Source: JAFDBW01 sp963825575
GTDB lineage: Bacteria > Desulfobacterota > Desulfuromonadia > Desulfuromonadales > BM103
Assembly: GCA_963825575.1 (NCBI GenBank)
Contig: CAWGUB010000018.1
Span: 213,572-277,571, forward strand
DNA: 64,000 nt
Direction: 5' to 3'
Part shown: positions 1-8,985 of the stretch, piece after piece
Layout of the letters: the number at the start of each line of letters is the position of its first letter
Position numbering within the stretch: the first letter of the stretch is position 1
Notes under the pieces: generated by a model
The model's input: the letters and a program-made list of their open reading frames with translations, nothing else
Told to the model about the DNA's origin: nothing
The model's database searches: none
Program-made: the position numbers and the translations under genes

Positions 1-338
1 TCACTGACAGGGTAACCTTCGCGCGTCAGATAATCGTCTGACATCAGGATCGTCAACCCGGCGGCGAAAAGAAAGGTGATACTGAAGAACGCGGCATAAT
101 TGTCCATCGCGACAGCATCATTGAATCCATATTGAGGATTCCCCCAGCCGGTTATGACAAAGAATCCCGTGACCACCAAGCCGATCAGGCTGATCCAGAC
201 AGCATGCCGCGTGGTGCCACGAGGCAGGAATACGTTGATCAGCAGCAGTCCCATGCCGAAGCAGGTCAGTATGAGAGACGGCAATATGGCCGCCATATTG
301 ACGTTCTGCAGGGCAATTTGCACCAGGTTGTTATCCAT
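1..338 (-). CDS. nuoN: NADH-quinone oxidoreductase subunit N (3'-truncated by window edge)
   Basis: This is the N-terminal part, about 112 residues, of the antiporter-like membrane subunit NuoN of complex I; the rest lies outside the window. The visible protein begins MDNNLVQIALQNVN and shows three hydrophobic stretches typical of the first helices of NuoN. The ATG at 338 follows an AGGAG ribosome site and lies 32 bases after the nuoM stop, as last gene of the nuoA-N operon. The identification rests mainly on position plus hydrophobicity and length pattern; the diagnostic TM7-TM8 lysines are not visible here. Confidence 0.9.
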   Translation of the reverse strand, partial: MDNNLVQIALQNVNMAAILPSLILTCFGMGLLLINVFLPRGTTRHAVWISLIGLVVTGFFVITGWGNPQYGFNDAVAMDNYAAFFSITFLFAAGLTILMSDDYLTREGYPVS

Positions 339-370
339 TGAATGGCTCCTCAAACGCTATGGAATCTAAT

Positions 371-1939
371 TTATTCGTTAACGATAACTTTTGTCACTGA
401 TTGATCCAGGTTTTCAACCATCATGGCGACATGCTGTTTCTCTTTGACCTGGTTGATCAGGTTGTCAACAGATGGGTTCATCTTCTCGAGGAAGGTGTTC
501 GGGTAAAAACCGATCCAGAAGATGAACAGTACCAATGGCAGCATAACGGCCAATTCTCGCGCTGACAGGTCTTTCAGGTTCTCGTTCTTCGGATTGGTGA
601 CCTTGCCCATCATGACGCGCTGGAACACCCAGAGCATATAGACTGCAGCCAGGATGACACCGGTGGTCGCAAACACGGTAAAGATTCGCAGTTCACTTTC
701 AAAAGCACCGACCAGGATCAGGAACTCGCCAACAAAACCGTTTGTCCCGGGCAACCCGATTGAAGAGAAGGTCACGATCATGAAGATCGTGGCGAACACC
801 GGCATGACCTTGCTCAGACCACCGAAATCTGCAATCAGACGGGTATGGCGACGCTCGTAGATGAACCCGACGATGAGGAAGAGCGCGCCGGTCGAAATAC
901 CGTGGTTGATCATCTGCAGTATGCCACCGGACATGCCCTGCAGGTTCATGGCAAAGATCCCCAGCATGACAAAGCCAAGATGGGATACCGATGAATAGGC
1001 GACCAGCTTCTTGACGTCATCCTGCATCATGGCGACCAGCGCCCCGTAAATAATGCCGATCACCGCCAACAGTGCCAGGAACGGGGTGAATTTCAGCGTC
1101 GCGACCGGGAACAGCGGGATAGCGAAACGGATAAAGCCGTAGGTCCCCATCTTCAGCAGGATGGCAGCAAGGATAACCGAGCCGGCCGTCGGTGCTTCGG
1201 TATGTGCATCGGGCAACCAGGTATGGACCGGGAACATCGGCACCTTGATGGCAAAGCTGAAGGCAAATGCGGCGAACAGCCAGGTCTGCAGGTGTGCCGG
1301 GATATCCAGTTGGGAGAAATGGGCCACGCTGAAGCCGTTTTCAAATGGAACGCCGGCTTTGATCGAGAAATAGTAAACGTAGATGATCGCAACCAGCATC
1401 AGGAGCGAACCGACCGCAGTGAAGAGGAAGAACTTGATCGCGGCATAAACCCGGTTCTTGCCACCCCAGATACCGATCAGGAAATACATCGGCACCAGCA
1501 TCAATTCCCAGAAAACGTAGAAGAGGAACAGGTCCAGTGAGATGAAGGCTCCAAGCATACCGGTTTCCAGCAGCAGCAACAGTGCCATGAACCCTTTTGT
1601 GTTGCGCTCCACGGCATGCCAGGTGGACAGCACGGTGAGCGGCATGATGAAGGTCGTCAGAAGTACCAGCCAGAGGCTGATACCGTCAATTCCGACGTGG
1701 TAATTCATCTGGAAGTACTTGCCGATGCTGATCCATTTGGCAAATTCAGTGTAATGCATGGCCGACGAGCCGATGAAGACGTCGTCAAAGCCGAGCGGCA
1801 GGCTGATCAGGAAAATGATGATCGTAAAGATCAACGTAACTGACTTGATCAGGCGGTCGGCCTCCCGGGGCAGGAAAAGAACTACCAGCATTCCTACCAG
1901 CGGGAAAAAGGTCATCAGGCTAAGAAGATGGTCTGTCAT
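371..1939 (-). CDS. nuoM: NADH-quinone oxidoreductase subunit M
   Basis: NuoM (522 aa) is one of three antiporter-like proton-pumping subunits of the complex I membrane arm. The sequence is hydrophobic throughout, with the family core around residues 125-250: a conserved glutamate in LFYVFWELMLVPMYFLIG, then the motif KVPMFPVHTWLPDAHTEAPT. Length is usual for the family. The ATG at 1939 follows a strong AAGGAG site. It lies between nuoL and nuoN, 37 bases downstream of nuoL, and is transcribed with the whole operon. No missing key residue was seen. Confidence 0.97.
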   Translation of the reverse strand: MTDHLLSLMTFFPLVGMLVVLFLPREADRLIKSVTLIFTIIIFLISLPLGFDDVFIGSSAMHYTEFAKWISIGKYFQMNYHVGIDGISLWLVLLTTFIMPLTVLSTWHAVERNTKGFMALLLLLETGMLGAFISLDLFLFYVFWELMLVPMYFLIGIWGGKNRVYAAIKFFLFTAVGSLLMLVAIIYVYYFSIKAGVPFENGFSVAHFSQLDIPAHLQTWLFAAFAFSFAIKVPMFPVHTWLPDAHTEAPTAGSVILAAILLKMGTYGFIRFAIPLFPVATLKFTPFLALLAVIGIIYGALVAMMQDDVKKLVAYSSVSHLGFVMLGIFAMNLQGMSGGILQMINHGISTGALFLIVGFIYERRHTRLIADFGGLSKVMPVFATIFMIVTFSSIGLPGTNGFVGEFLILVGAFESELRIFTVFATTGVILAAVYMLWVFQRVMMGKVTNPKNENLKDLSARELAVMLPLVLFIFWIGFYPNTFLEKMNPSVDNLINQVKEKQHVAMMVENLDQSVTKVIVNE

Positions 1940-1976
1940 GGATCCTTGCTCCTTATATCAACGCTTAACGTTCTAC

Positions 1977-3968
1977 TTAGTTGAGGATAAAAATGGCCAA
2001 CATGACCACCGTGCCGAAAACCATTGTCAGGGCATAATTATGGAATAGACCGGTTTGAGTGTGACGCAGTGCCGTGGATATCGCGCCGACCAGCTTGGCG
2101 AGTCCGTTGACAATGCCGTCGATCACCTTGACATCGAACCCTCTCCAGCAGAAGAGGCCGAGTTTCTTGGTACTGTTGACAAACAGCACATCGTAGGCTT
2201 CATCAACGTACCACTTGTTGAAAACCCAGCGATGCAGCTTTGAAAATTTTGCCGTAAACTTCGCAGGCATATCCGGATTCTTCAGATACATCATCGTCGC
2301 GACCCCGATCCCGGCCAGAGCTACCACGACCGAGAAGATCATCAACATGATTTCGGTGCTGGCCGTGCCGTGGGCTTCGATGTTGTGCAGTTGCTGGGAG
2401 TGATGGAAAACCGGTGCAAGGAAATGCTCCAGCTTGTTGCCGATGTGAGCAACATCAATCGCGTGCGGGATGCCGACAAAACCGCCAACAGTGGCAAGGC
2501 CGGCCAGAACAACCAGGGGCAGGGTAATCACCCAGGGCGACTCGTGAACGTGATCCTTTGCTTTCGGGTTGGTTTTCTGCTCACCGTAGAAGGTCATGTA
2601 GAGGCAGCGGAACATGTAGAATGCCGTCATGAACGCTGCAACCACGACGATGACCCAGACGACTTTGTTGCCTCGGGTCGAGGCAAACGCCCACCACAGG
2701 ATCTCATCCTTGGAGAAGAAACCGGAGAAGAACGGCAGGCCGGAGATCGCCAGGCATGAGATACCGAAGGTTGCCCAGGTAATCGGCATCTTCTTGCGCA
2801 GGCCACCCATGTTGCGCATATCCTGCGCATCATCATCCAGGTGAGCATGATGCAGGGCATGGTGCATGGCATGGATGACTGAACCGGAACCGAGGAACAG
2901 ACAGGCCTTGAAGAAGGCGTGAGTCATAAGATGAAAGATCCCGGCGGTAAAGGCGCCGACACCCATGGCGACGAACATGAAGCCGAGCTGGGAGACGGTC
3001 GAGTAGGCCAGGACGCGCTTGATGTCGTTCTGAGCGAAACCGATGGTGGCGGCAAAGATCGCCGTCAGGGCACCGACCAGCGCAACCACCGACATGGTCA
3101 GCGGGCTCATGGCGAAGAGCACGTTCATACGACCGATCATGTAGACACCGGCAGTGACCATGGTCGCTGCATGGATCAGGGCCGAGACCGGGGTCGGGCC
3201 CTCCATGGCGTCAGGCAGCCAGGTAAAGAGTGGCAGCTGGGCGGATTTGCCGGTTGCGCCGAGGAAGAAGCAAAGGGTCGCAACCGTCGTCACGCCAAGC
3301 CCGAGCATCATGTCACCGGAGAGCAGGTGCGCATTCTCGCTGATTTCAACAAAGTTGATCGTCCAGACACCATGCTTGCTGCCAAGGGTCCAGAAGATGG
3401 TAAACAGGCCGAGCAGGAAACCGAAGTCGCCAACACGGTTCATGACGAACGCCTTCTTGGCGGCATCGCCGGCACTCTGCTTTTCAAAGTAATACCCGAT
3501 CAACAGGTAGGAGCAGAGACCGACACCTTCCCAGCCGACGAACATGACCAGGGCGTTGCTGCCCAGCACCAGCATGAGCATGGAGAAGGCGAACAGGTTC
3601 ATGTAGCAGAAGAAGCGATAGAAGCCCTCCTCACCATGCATGTAACCGATCGAGTAGAGATGGATCAGGGTGCCGACCCCGCAAACCACCATGAGCATGA
3701 TGGCTGAAAGTGGATCGAGCAGGAACCCCCAGTCGACCTGCAGGTTGCCAACCGACATCCACGACGCCACGACCGTCTCGTGAATCTTTACGGAGTCGTT
3801 AACCAGTTGGTAAAAGAACTTGCAGGAGACCAGGAACGAAAGGAATATAGCACCGGTACCGATGGCGCCAATGACCTTTTCGTTCTTGATGAACCGCTTG
3901 CCAAGCAACCCGTTGATGATCGAACCGAGCAACGGGAAGAAGGGTATAAGCCACAGTTTATCGTACAT
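1977..3968 (-). CDS. nuoL: NADH-quinone oxidoreductase subunit L
   Basis: NuoL (663 aa) is the distal antiporter-like pump of complex I, with the long lateral helix running back along the membrane arm. Family marks are MFVGWEGVGLCSYLLIGYY (the essential glutamate of TM5) and the stretch SAQLPLFTWLPDAMEGPTPVSAL. The C-terminal third carries a soluble His-rich loop followed by helices consistent with the lateral helix and its anchor. Length is within the usual 610-670 range. The ATG at 3968 follows GGAGGAGAG. It sits between nuoK and nuoM. Confidence 0.97.
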   Translation of the reverse strand: MYDKLWLIPFFPLLGSIINGLLGKRFIKNEKVIGAIGTGAIFLSFLVSCKFFYQLVNDSVKIHETVVASWMSVGNLQVDWGFLLDPLSAIMLMVVCGVGTLIHLYSIGYMHGEEGFYRFFCYMNLFAFSMLMLVLGSNALVMFVGWEGVGLCSYLLIGYYFEKQSAGDAAKKAFVMNRVGDFGFLLGLFTIFWTLGSKHGVWTINFVEISENAHLLSGDMMLGLGVTTVATLCFFLGATGKSAQLPLFTWLPDAMEGPTPVSALIHAATMVTAGVYMIGRMNVLFAMSPLTMSVVALVGALTAIFAATIGFAQNDIKRVLAYSTVSQLGFMFVAMGVGAFTAGIFHLMTHAFFKACLFLGSGSVIHAMHHALHHAHLDDDAQDMRNMGGLRKKMPITWATFGISCLAISGLPFFSGFFSKDEILWWAFASTRGNKVVWVIVVVAAFMTAFYMFRCLYMTFYGEQKTNPKAKDHVHESPWVITLPLVVLAGLATVGGFVGIPHAIDVAHIGNKLEHFLAPVFHHSQQLHNIEAHGTASTEIMLMIFSVVVALAGIGVATMMYLKNPDMPAKFTAKFSKLHRWVFNKWYVDEAYDVLFVNSTKKLGLFCWRGFDVKVIDGIVNGLAKLVGAISTALRHTQTGLFHNYALTMVFGTVVMLAIFILN

Positions 3969-4021
3969 CTATCTCTCCTCCGAACGAAGTAAGCTTCTTA
4001 GGAAAAGTGGGCGTAAGGCGC

Positions 4022-4324
4022 TCACCATTTCAGCATATTGATATTTTGTACGTCGATCGAATCCCGATTCCTGTAAAAAGCAATCATCAGGGCAAGACCA
4101 ACGGCTGCCTCGGCAGCGGCGACCGCCATTACAAAGAAGACGAAGATCTGGCCGTCTATATTTTGTAAGTGACTCGACAGTGAAATAAAAGTCAGGTTGA
4201 CCGAGTTAAGCATCAGTTCAACGCACATGAAGATGACAATTGCATTCCGTCGGGTCAAAACACCATAGGTGCCCATGGCAAAGAGAATCGCGGCAACGCT
4301 CATGTAGTGGTAAACGCTAATCAT
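4022..4324 (-). CDS. nuoK: NADH-quinone oxidoreductase subunit K
   Basis: NuoK (100 aa) is a three-helix membrane subunit of complex I homologous to MrpC. The sequence MISVYHYMSVAAILFAMGTYGVLTRRNAIVIFMCVELML contains the conserved helix-2 glutamate (in CVELMLNSVNL) and the second buried acid in AAAEAAVGLAL. A longer open frame extends upstream to 4456, but it only overlaps nuoJ and has no family similarity; the start at 4324 gives the standard 100-residue protein. It lies 25 bases after nuoJ. Confidence 0.96.
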   Translation of the reverse strand: MISVYHYMSVAAILFAMGTYGVLTRRNAIVIFMCVELMLNSVNLTFISLSSHLQNIDGQIFVFFVMAVAAAEAAVGLALMIAFYRNRDSIDVQNINMLKW

Positions 4325-4349
4325 TATTATGTCTCCCGTAGTCCTCTTC

Positions 4350-4853
4350 TTAAACTTCTTTTTTGGCGAGTACGACCGCCCCGACAATCGCAACCAGCAG
4401 GAGGATGGATGCAATTTCAAAGGGCAGGAGGAACTCGGTGAACATGGCCTTGCCAATCAGCTCTACATGACCGACGCTTTCAACCTGGAAGGCAGTGAGA
4501 TCTCCCTCGGCGCCCGTTACCCGGCCACGTTTGATGAAGTAAATCACGTTGAAGAGCACCAGGAGACTGGCGAGGGCTGACCAGACAATCCCGTTGGTGT
4601 AGCGCTGGCGCGCTTCCGTACCGAGATTGAGCAGCATGATGACGAACAGGATCAGCACCATAATCGCGCCGGCATAAACCATGATCTGGATCGCTGCCAT
4701 GAACGGCGCGTGCAACATGACATAGAATATTGCCAGGCAGAAGAAGGTGTTGACCAGGCCCAGAGCACTGTTGACCGGACTTTGGCAGCGAATCACCAGG
4801 AAACCCGAGAGTACAGCAACCAGTGCGACCGAATAAAATAACAAAATCTCCAT
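4350..4853 (-). CDS. nuoJ: NADH-quinone oxidoreductase subunit J
   Basis: NuoJ (167 aa) is a five-helix membrane subunit of complex I; its third helix includes the pi-bulge involved in conformational coupling. The family segment MAAIQIMVYAGAIMVLILFVIMLLN is present around residues 50-75. The ATG at 4853 follows GGAGGAGCG. It lies between nuoI and nuoK in standard order with a 21-base gap to nuoI. Length is normal. Confidence 0.95.
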   Translation of the reverse strand: MEILLFYSVALVAVLSGFLVIRCQSPVNSALGLVNTFFCLAIFYVMLHAPFMAAIQIMVYAGAIMVLILFVIMLLNLGTEARQRYTNGIVWSALASLLVLFNVIYFIKRGRVTGAEGDLTAFQVESVGHVELIGKAMFTEFLLPFEIASILLLVAIVGAVVLAKKEV

Positions 4854-4874
4854 GAGTTCTACGCTCCTCCTGGC

Positions 4875-5270
4875 TTATTTCAGCAGCCGCTGCTTGGTGA
4901 ATTCAAAATCTTCACGCTTGTAATTGGCCAGTTCGTAGGCCCCCGTCATTTCAATGGCCTCAACCGGGCAGGCTTCCACGCAATAACCGCAGAAGATACA
5001 GCGCAGCAGATCTATCGTGTAAACTTTCGGGTACTTCTCACCCTGTTCATTCTCGGCCGACTCTACCGTGATGCACTTGGCGGGACAGACAGTCGGACAG
5101 AGATAGCAGGCGACGCACTTTTCGCGGTCCTGGGCAGGGACCAGGCGATGCAGTCCACGGAAACGATCGGACGGCGTGAGCTTGACTTTCGGGTACTGCA
5201 CGGTAGTCGAATGACCCGGCAGCATGTGTTTGAAGGTGATGCTCAGCCCTTTGGCAAATTCTTTGAACAT
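4875..5270 (-). CDS. nuoI: NADH-quinone oxidoreductase subunit I (2x[4Fe-4S] ferredoxin type)
   Basis: NuoI (131 aa) carries the two [4Fe-4S] clusters (N6a and N6b) that pass electrons from NuoG to NuoB. Two complete cysteine motifs are visible: CVACYLCPTVCPAKC near residue 55 and CIFCGYCVEACPVEAIE near residue 92. The N-terminal amphipathic stretch MFKEFAKGLSITFKHM probably lies on the membrane surface, as in other NuoI. It sits between nuoH and nuoJ. Both clusters appear fully ligated. Confidence 0.97.
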   Translation of the reverse strand: MFKEFAKGLSITFKHMLPGHSTTVQYPKVKLTPSDRFRGLHRLVPAQDREKCVACYLCPTVCPAKCITVESAENEQGEKYPKVYTIDLLRCIFCGYCVEACPVEAIEMTGAYELANYKREDFEFTKQRLLK

Positions 5271-5305
5271 GATCTAGACCTCTTAAAAGACTCAAAGGTA
5301 ACGGG

Positions 5306-6373
5306 TTATTGCAGGACCACGACCACAAGGCCGGTAACCACGACATTGGCCAGGGCCAGGGGCAGGAGAACTTTCCAGCCCATGCGCATCAACTGGTCAT
5401 AGCGGACGCGGGGGAAGGTCGCACGCAGCCACATGAAACAGAACATCAGGAAATAAATCTTCGCCAGCAACCAGATGAAACCGGGGATCATGTTAAGGGG
5501 CCCCCAGTTGAGCGGTGCGCTCCAGCCGCCGAGGAACAGCGTAACGGCAATCGCCGAGATGACGATCATATTGGCGTATTCCGCCATGAAGAAGAGTGCA
5601 TACTTCATCGAGGAATATTCAGTACAGAAACCGGAGACCAGCTCGCTCTCAGCTTCAGGCATATCGAAGGGGGTCCGGTTGATCTCTGCCAGTCCCGTTA
5701 TGATGAAGAGCCCGAAAGCCAGCGGTTGGGTGAAAACGTACCAGTTCGGAACAAAGGAACAGACACCCCAGAGAGGCTTCTGCTGCAGAGCAACGATTTC
5801 GCGCAGGCTCAAGGTTTCCGAGAGCATGAAAACGGCAATAATCGTCAGGCCAGCGGCCAGTTCGTAAGAAATCATCTGGGCCGACGCACGGACGCCGCCG
5901 AGCAGGGAGTACTTGCTGTTCGATGCCCAGCCTGCCAGAACGATGCCATAGATACCGAGGCCGGCGAAGGCCAGGATGTAAAGAACGCCGATATTGAGAT
6001 CGGTGATCTGCTGGGGAACCATGAAACCGAACAATTTCAGGTCGGGACCGAACGGAATGACAGCAACCGTAATCAACGCCGGAACCAGGATCATCGCTGG
6101 CGCCAGCAGGAACGGCACGATTGTCGCCTGAGTCGGGATGATCTCCTCCTTGAAAAACAGCTTGATGCCATCGGCAAACGGCTGCAGGAGACCATGCCAA
6201 CCGGTGCGCATCGGTCCAAGGCGGGTCTGCATGTGGCCGATGATCTTGCGCTCCCACCAGGTTGCGTAAGCAACTGACAGCATCACGACCGTAAAGACCA
6301 CCAGGATTTTCACCAACATGATCCCGATAAAAATTCCGGGACTGTTTGAGAGGCTCAACATTTCAGGCGTCAT
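5306..6373 (-). CDS. nuoH: NADH-quinone oxidoreductase subunit H
   Basis: NuoH (355 aa) forms the quinone-access chamber and joins the hydrophilic and membrane arms of complex I. It shows the family motif ERKIIGHMQTRLGPMRTGWHG after the first helix and the acidic quinone-site loop AEINRTPFDMPEAESELVSGFCTEYS. About eight hydrophobic segments are visible, and length is normal. The ATG at 6373 follows a run of AGAGGAAGAGGA. It is co-transcribed between nuoG and nuoI. Confidence 0.97.
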   Translation of the reverse strand: MTPEMLSLSNSPGIFIGIMLVKILVVFTVVMLSVAYATWWERKIIGHMQTRLGPMRTGWHGLLQPFADGIKLFFKEEIIPTQATIVPFLLAPAMILVPALITVAVIPFGPDLKLFGFMVPQQITDLNIGVLYILAFAGLGIYGIVLAGWASNSKYSLLGGVRASAQMISYELAAGLTIIAVFMLSETLSLREIVALQQKPLWGVCSFVPNWYVFTQPLAFGLFIITGLAEINRTPFDMPEAESELVSGFCTEYSSMKYALFFMAEYANMIVISAIAVTLFLGGWSAPLNWGPLNMIPGFIWLLAKIYFLMFCFMWLRATFPRVRYDQLMRMGWKVLLPLALANVVVTGLVVVVLQ

Positions 6374-6466
6374 GATCTTCCTCTTCCTCTTATCGGATTA
6401 ATCTTGCTCTGCGAAATTTATTCACGCCCCGGGTAGAACTTGATCTCCCGCAGGGTTGCTCGAATA

Positions 6467-8947
6467 CTACTTGGTCAATTTGACCGAAATAACGGCTTCG
6501 CCCTTGTAGAGACGATTAACCTGCGCCTCGGCAAAGTGGTAGGGGGCGAAAACGACCCCCTTAGGCAGACGGTTGCCGACTTTTACTTTCAGCTTCAGTT
6601 CTGCGCCGTTGCCGCTCACCTTGATCAGATCACCGTCTGCGACCTGCAGTCCTGCAGCATCTTCGCGGCAGAGTTCAAGATAAGCTTCGGACAGAACCGC
6701 CATCGGACCCTTGGCCCGGGTGGATACCGTACCGCTGTGGTACAGCGCGCTGCCGGTGACCAGCTTGAAGTCTCCATCGGCGGCGACACCGCCAGCGACC
6801 GCAACCAGTGTACGGCTGGCCGGCTGCAGGGTCTCGCCTCCCCAGACAACTCCCTGGGGGCCGATTTCGTTGTAATTGAATTCTGCGTAAGCCGGGACTT
6901 GCTTGCCAATTTCAGCAAAGATCGCTGCCGGACCGGTAAAGACGAGACTGCTGCCCAGCTTGCCTGCCAGGGCGGTCAAAATCGCACCGTCGCTGCGGGC
7001 TTCGCCGGGGCTCTTGATCCCGGGGCGGACTCTCTGGATGCGGCGCTCAGCATTCGTAAACGTGCCATCCTTTTCGGCGAACGACGCTGCAGGGAGAACC
7101 ACGTCTGCCTGCTCGGCGGTCGGCGACAGGAACAGGTCCTGAACGACCAGGAAGGGTACTTGTTCAAGCGCCTTGGCGATACTGTCACGGTCCGGGTAGC
7201 TGCTCAACGGATCTTCGGCGACCACGTACAGTGCGTCCAGCTTGCCAGCGGCGGCAGCGGCCAGCATCGCCTGGGCACCCAACCCCTTGCCTTGCGGCAG
7301 AATCCCGAGGTCGATAGCGCCCTGGCTGTTGGCCTTCTCGCCGCAGAGATACAGGCCGCTGCCTGCTCTGCCGGCAATTCCGGCCAGCATCGCCAGATTG
7401 GCCGCTGCAGTTGCCAGTTCCTTGTTCAGCCCCTGATAGGGCAAACCGTACGCCAGCAGGATGGCGGCATTACCGGCGCCGGCCAGTTGCCTGGCCGCAG
7501 CCTGCAGGGCTGCTGCATCCACACCGGTCCGCTTGGCAACCTGGGCAGGATCGAAGTCGGCCAGAGTAGCTTTCAATTCCTCGACACCGTCAACACCGTC
7601 TGTTTTTGCCAGCCCTTCATCAAGCAGGACCTTGCACATCGCGTTGACAACATCCAGTTCCAGGCCGGGCTGGCTCAAGAGGGTTTTCGCTCTCGGCAGC
7701 TTGCTCAGTTTGCCTTTCTTGTCGGCAACGACCAGGAGCTGTGCTTCATTCCGGCGAATCGCCTGGTTGACCACCATGCCGACCACCGGGTGTGTTTCAT
7801 AGAAATCGGAGCGGATCGCCAGGATGACGTCAGCATTCTCGATCTGCGGGAAGGTGCCGGTAGAGGCTGTAACACCGAGCGTCTCCTTGAGACCTTCGGT
7901 GACGCCCTTGTAGCACTCGCCGCCCGAGTTATCGAGATTTTCAGTGCCCAGGGTTTTGGCAACCTGCTTAAGCATGAAAAGCTCTTCGTTGGTCAGGCGG
8001 GCACCGGACAGGATCCCCGCGCCTTGTCCCTGCTGAGCCTTGGCAAGGCCGTCGGCTGCAACCTGCAGAGCTTCATCCCACTCAACCTCAACCAGCTGAC
8101 CGTCTTTGCGTACCAGAGGCTTGGTCAGGCGATCCTCATGGTTGACATAGGAATAACCGAAGCGTCCGCGGATACAGAGGTTGCCATCATTGACACCGAT
8201 CTCATCGTTGAAGCGGATGGTTTCAACCTTATTGTCCTTGACGCCAAGGGTCACTGTGCAGCCGTTACCGCAGTAACCACAGACGGAGTTGACTTCCTTG
8301 ATCTGCCATGGCCGCGCCTTGAACTTGAACGGCCGCGGCAGGATCGCCCCGACCGGGCACAAGGACACGCACTGGCCGCAGAATTCACAGCTCAGGCCGC
8401 GGTCATATGCAGTAGCAATCTTGGTTTCAAAGCCACGGTTGATGAACGAGTAGGAACCATATCCGACCACCTCGTCGCAAACCCGTACGCAGCGCCCGCA
8501 GAGCACGCAGCGGTTCATGTTGCGTTCGATCAGGGGGTTGATCTCGTCGGTCGGCAGGTCAAATTTCTCACCTTCGAAACGATTGCTGGTCGAACCGAAC
8601 TCATAGGCCAGGTCCTGCAGGTCACATTCACCGCCCTTGTCGCAGACCGGGCAGTCGAGCACGTGATTGACCAGCAGGAATTCCATGACCGTCTTGCGAA
8701 CTTTCTCGATCTCTTCAGAGGTGGTCGTCACAACCATCCCTTCGCTGACCGGCGTGGTGCAGGCTGGGATGAGGCGGCCCTTCATCTGCTCGACCTGCAC
8801 CAGGCAGAACCGGCAGGCGCCGTAGGGCAGCAACTTCTTGGCGTAGCAGAGCACCGGGATTTTGATCCCGATTTCCTTGGCCGCTTCGTAGATTGTGGCC
8901 GTCTTGCTGACTGTGACCTGTGTACCGTCGATTGTCAGGTTAACCAT
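6467..8947 (-). CDS. nuoG: NADH-quinone oxidoreductase subunit G (iron-sulfur, molybdopterin-type fold)
   Basis: NuoG (826 aa) holds most of the peripheral-arm clusters. In order: an N-terminal [2Fe-2S] ferredoxin domain (residues 1-80, GACRFCLVQV and ACTTPV), the His/Cys3 cluster N5 (HVLDCPVCDKGGEC), two [4Fe-4S] motifs (CVLCGRCVRVC and CEFCGQCVSLCPVG), the N7-type motif CGYCGNGC, then a large formate-dehydrogenase-like domain without catalytic role in complex I. The presence of the N7 cysteines groups it with the E. coli and Thermus type. A very long frame on the opposite strand is a coding-bias shadow. It lies 38 bases after nuoF. Confidence 0.97.
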   Translation of the reverse strand: MVNLTIDGTQVTVSKTATIYEAAKEIGIKIPVLCYAKKLLPYGACRFCLVQVEQMKGRLIPACTTPVSEGMVVTTTSEEIEKVRKTVMEFLLVNHVLDCPVCDKGGECDLQDLAYEFGSTSNRFEGEKFDLPTDEINPLIERNMNRCVLCGRCVRVCDEVVGYGSYSFINRGFETKIATAYDRGLSCEFCGQCVSLCPVGAILPRPFKFKARPWQIKEVNSVCGYCGNGCTVTLGVKDNKVETIRFNDEIGVNDGNLCIRGRFGYSYVNHEDRLTKPLVRKDGQLVEVEWDEALQVAADGLAKAQQGQGAGILSGARLTNEELFMLKQVAKTLGTENLDNSGGECYKGVTEGLKETLGVTASTGTFPQIENADVILAIRSDFYETHPVVGMVVNQAIRRNEAQLLVVADKKGKLSKLPRAKTLLSQPGLELDVVNAMCKVLLDEGLAKTDGVDGVEELKATLADFDPAQVAKRTGVDAAALQAAARQLAGAGNAAILLAYGLPYQGLNKELATAAANLAMLAGIAGRAGSGLYLCGEKANSQGAIDLGILPQGKGLGAQAMLAAAAAGKLDALYVVAEDPLSSYPDRDSIAKALEQVPFLVVQDLFLSPTAEQADVVLPAASFAEKDGTFTNAERRIQRVRPGIKSPGEARSDGAILTALAGKLGSSLVFTGPAAIFAEIGKQVPAYAEFNYNEIGPQGVVWGGETLQPASRTLVAVAGGVAADGDFKLVTGSALYHSGTVSTRAKGPMAVLSEAYLELCREDAAGLQVADGDLIKVSGNGAELKLKVKVGNRLPKGVVFAPYHFAEAQVNRLYKGEAVISVKLTK

Positions 8948-8985
8948 CGTGTCCTCGTATCGTCAGTGAATATCTTTGGTAATTA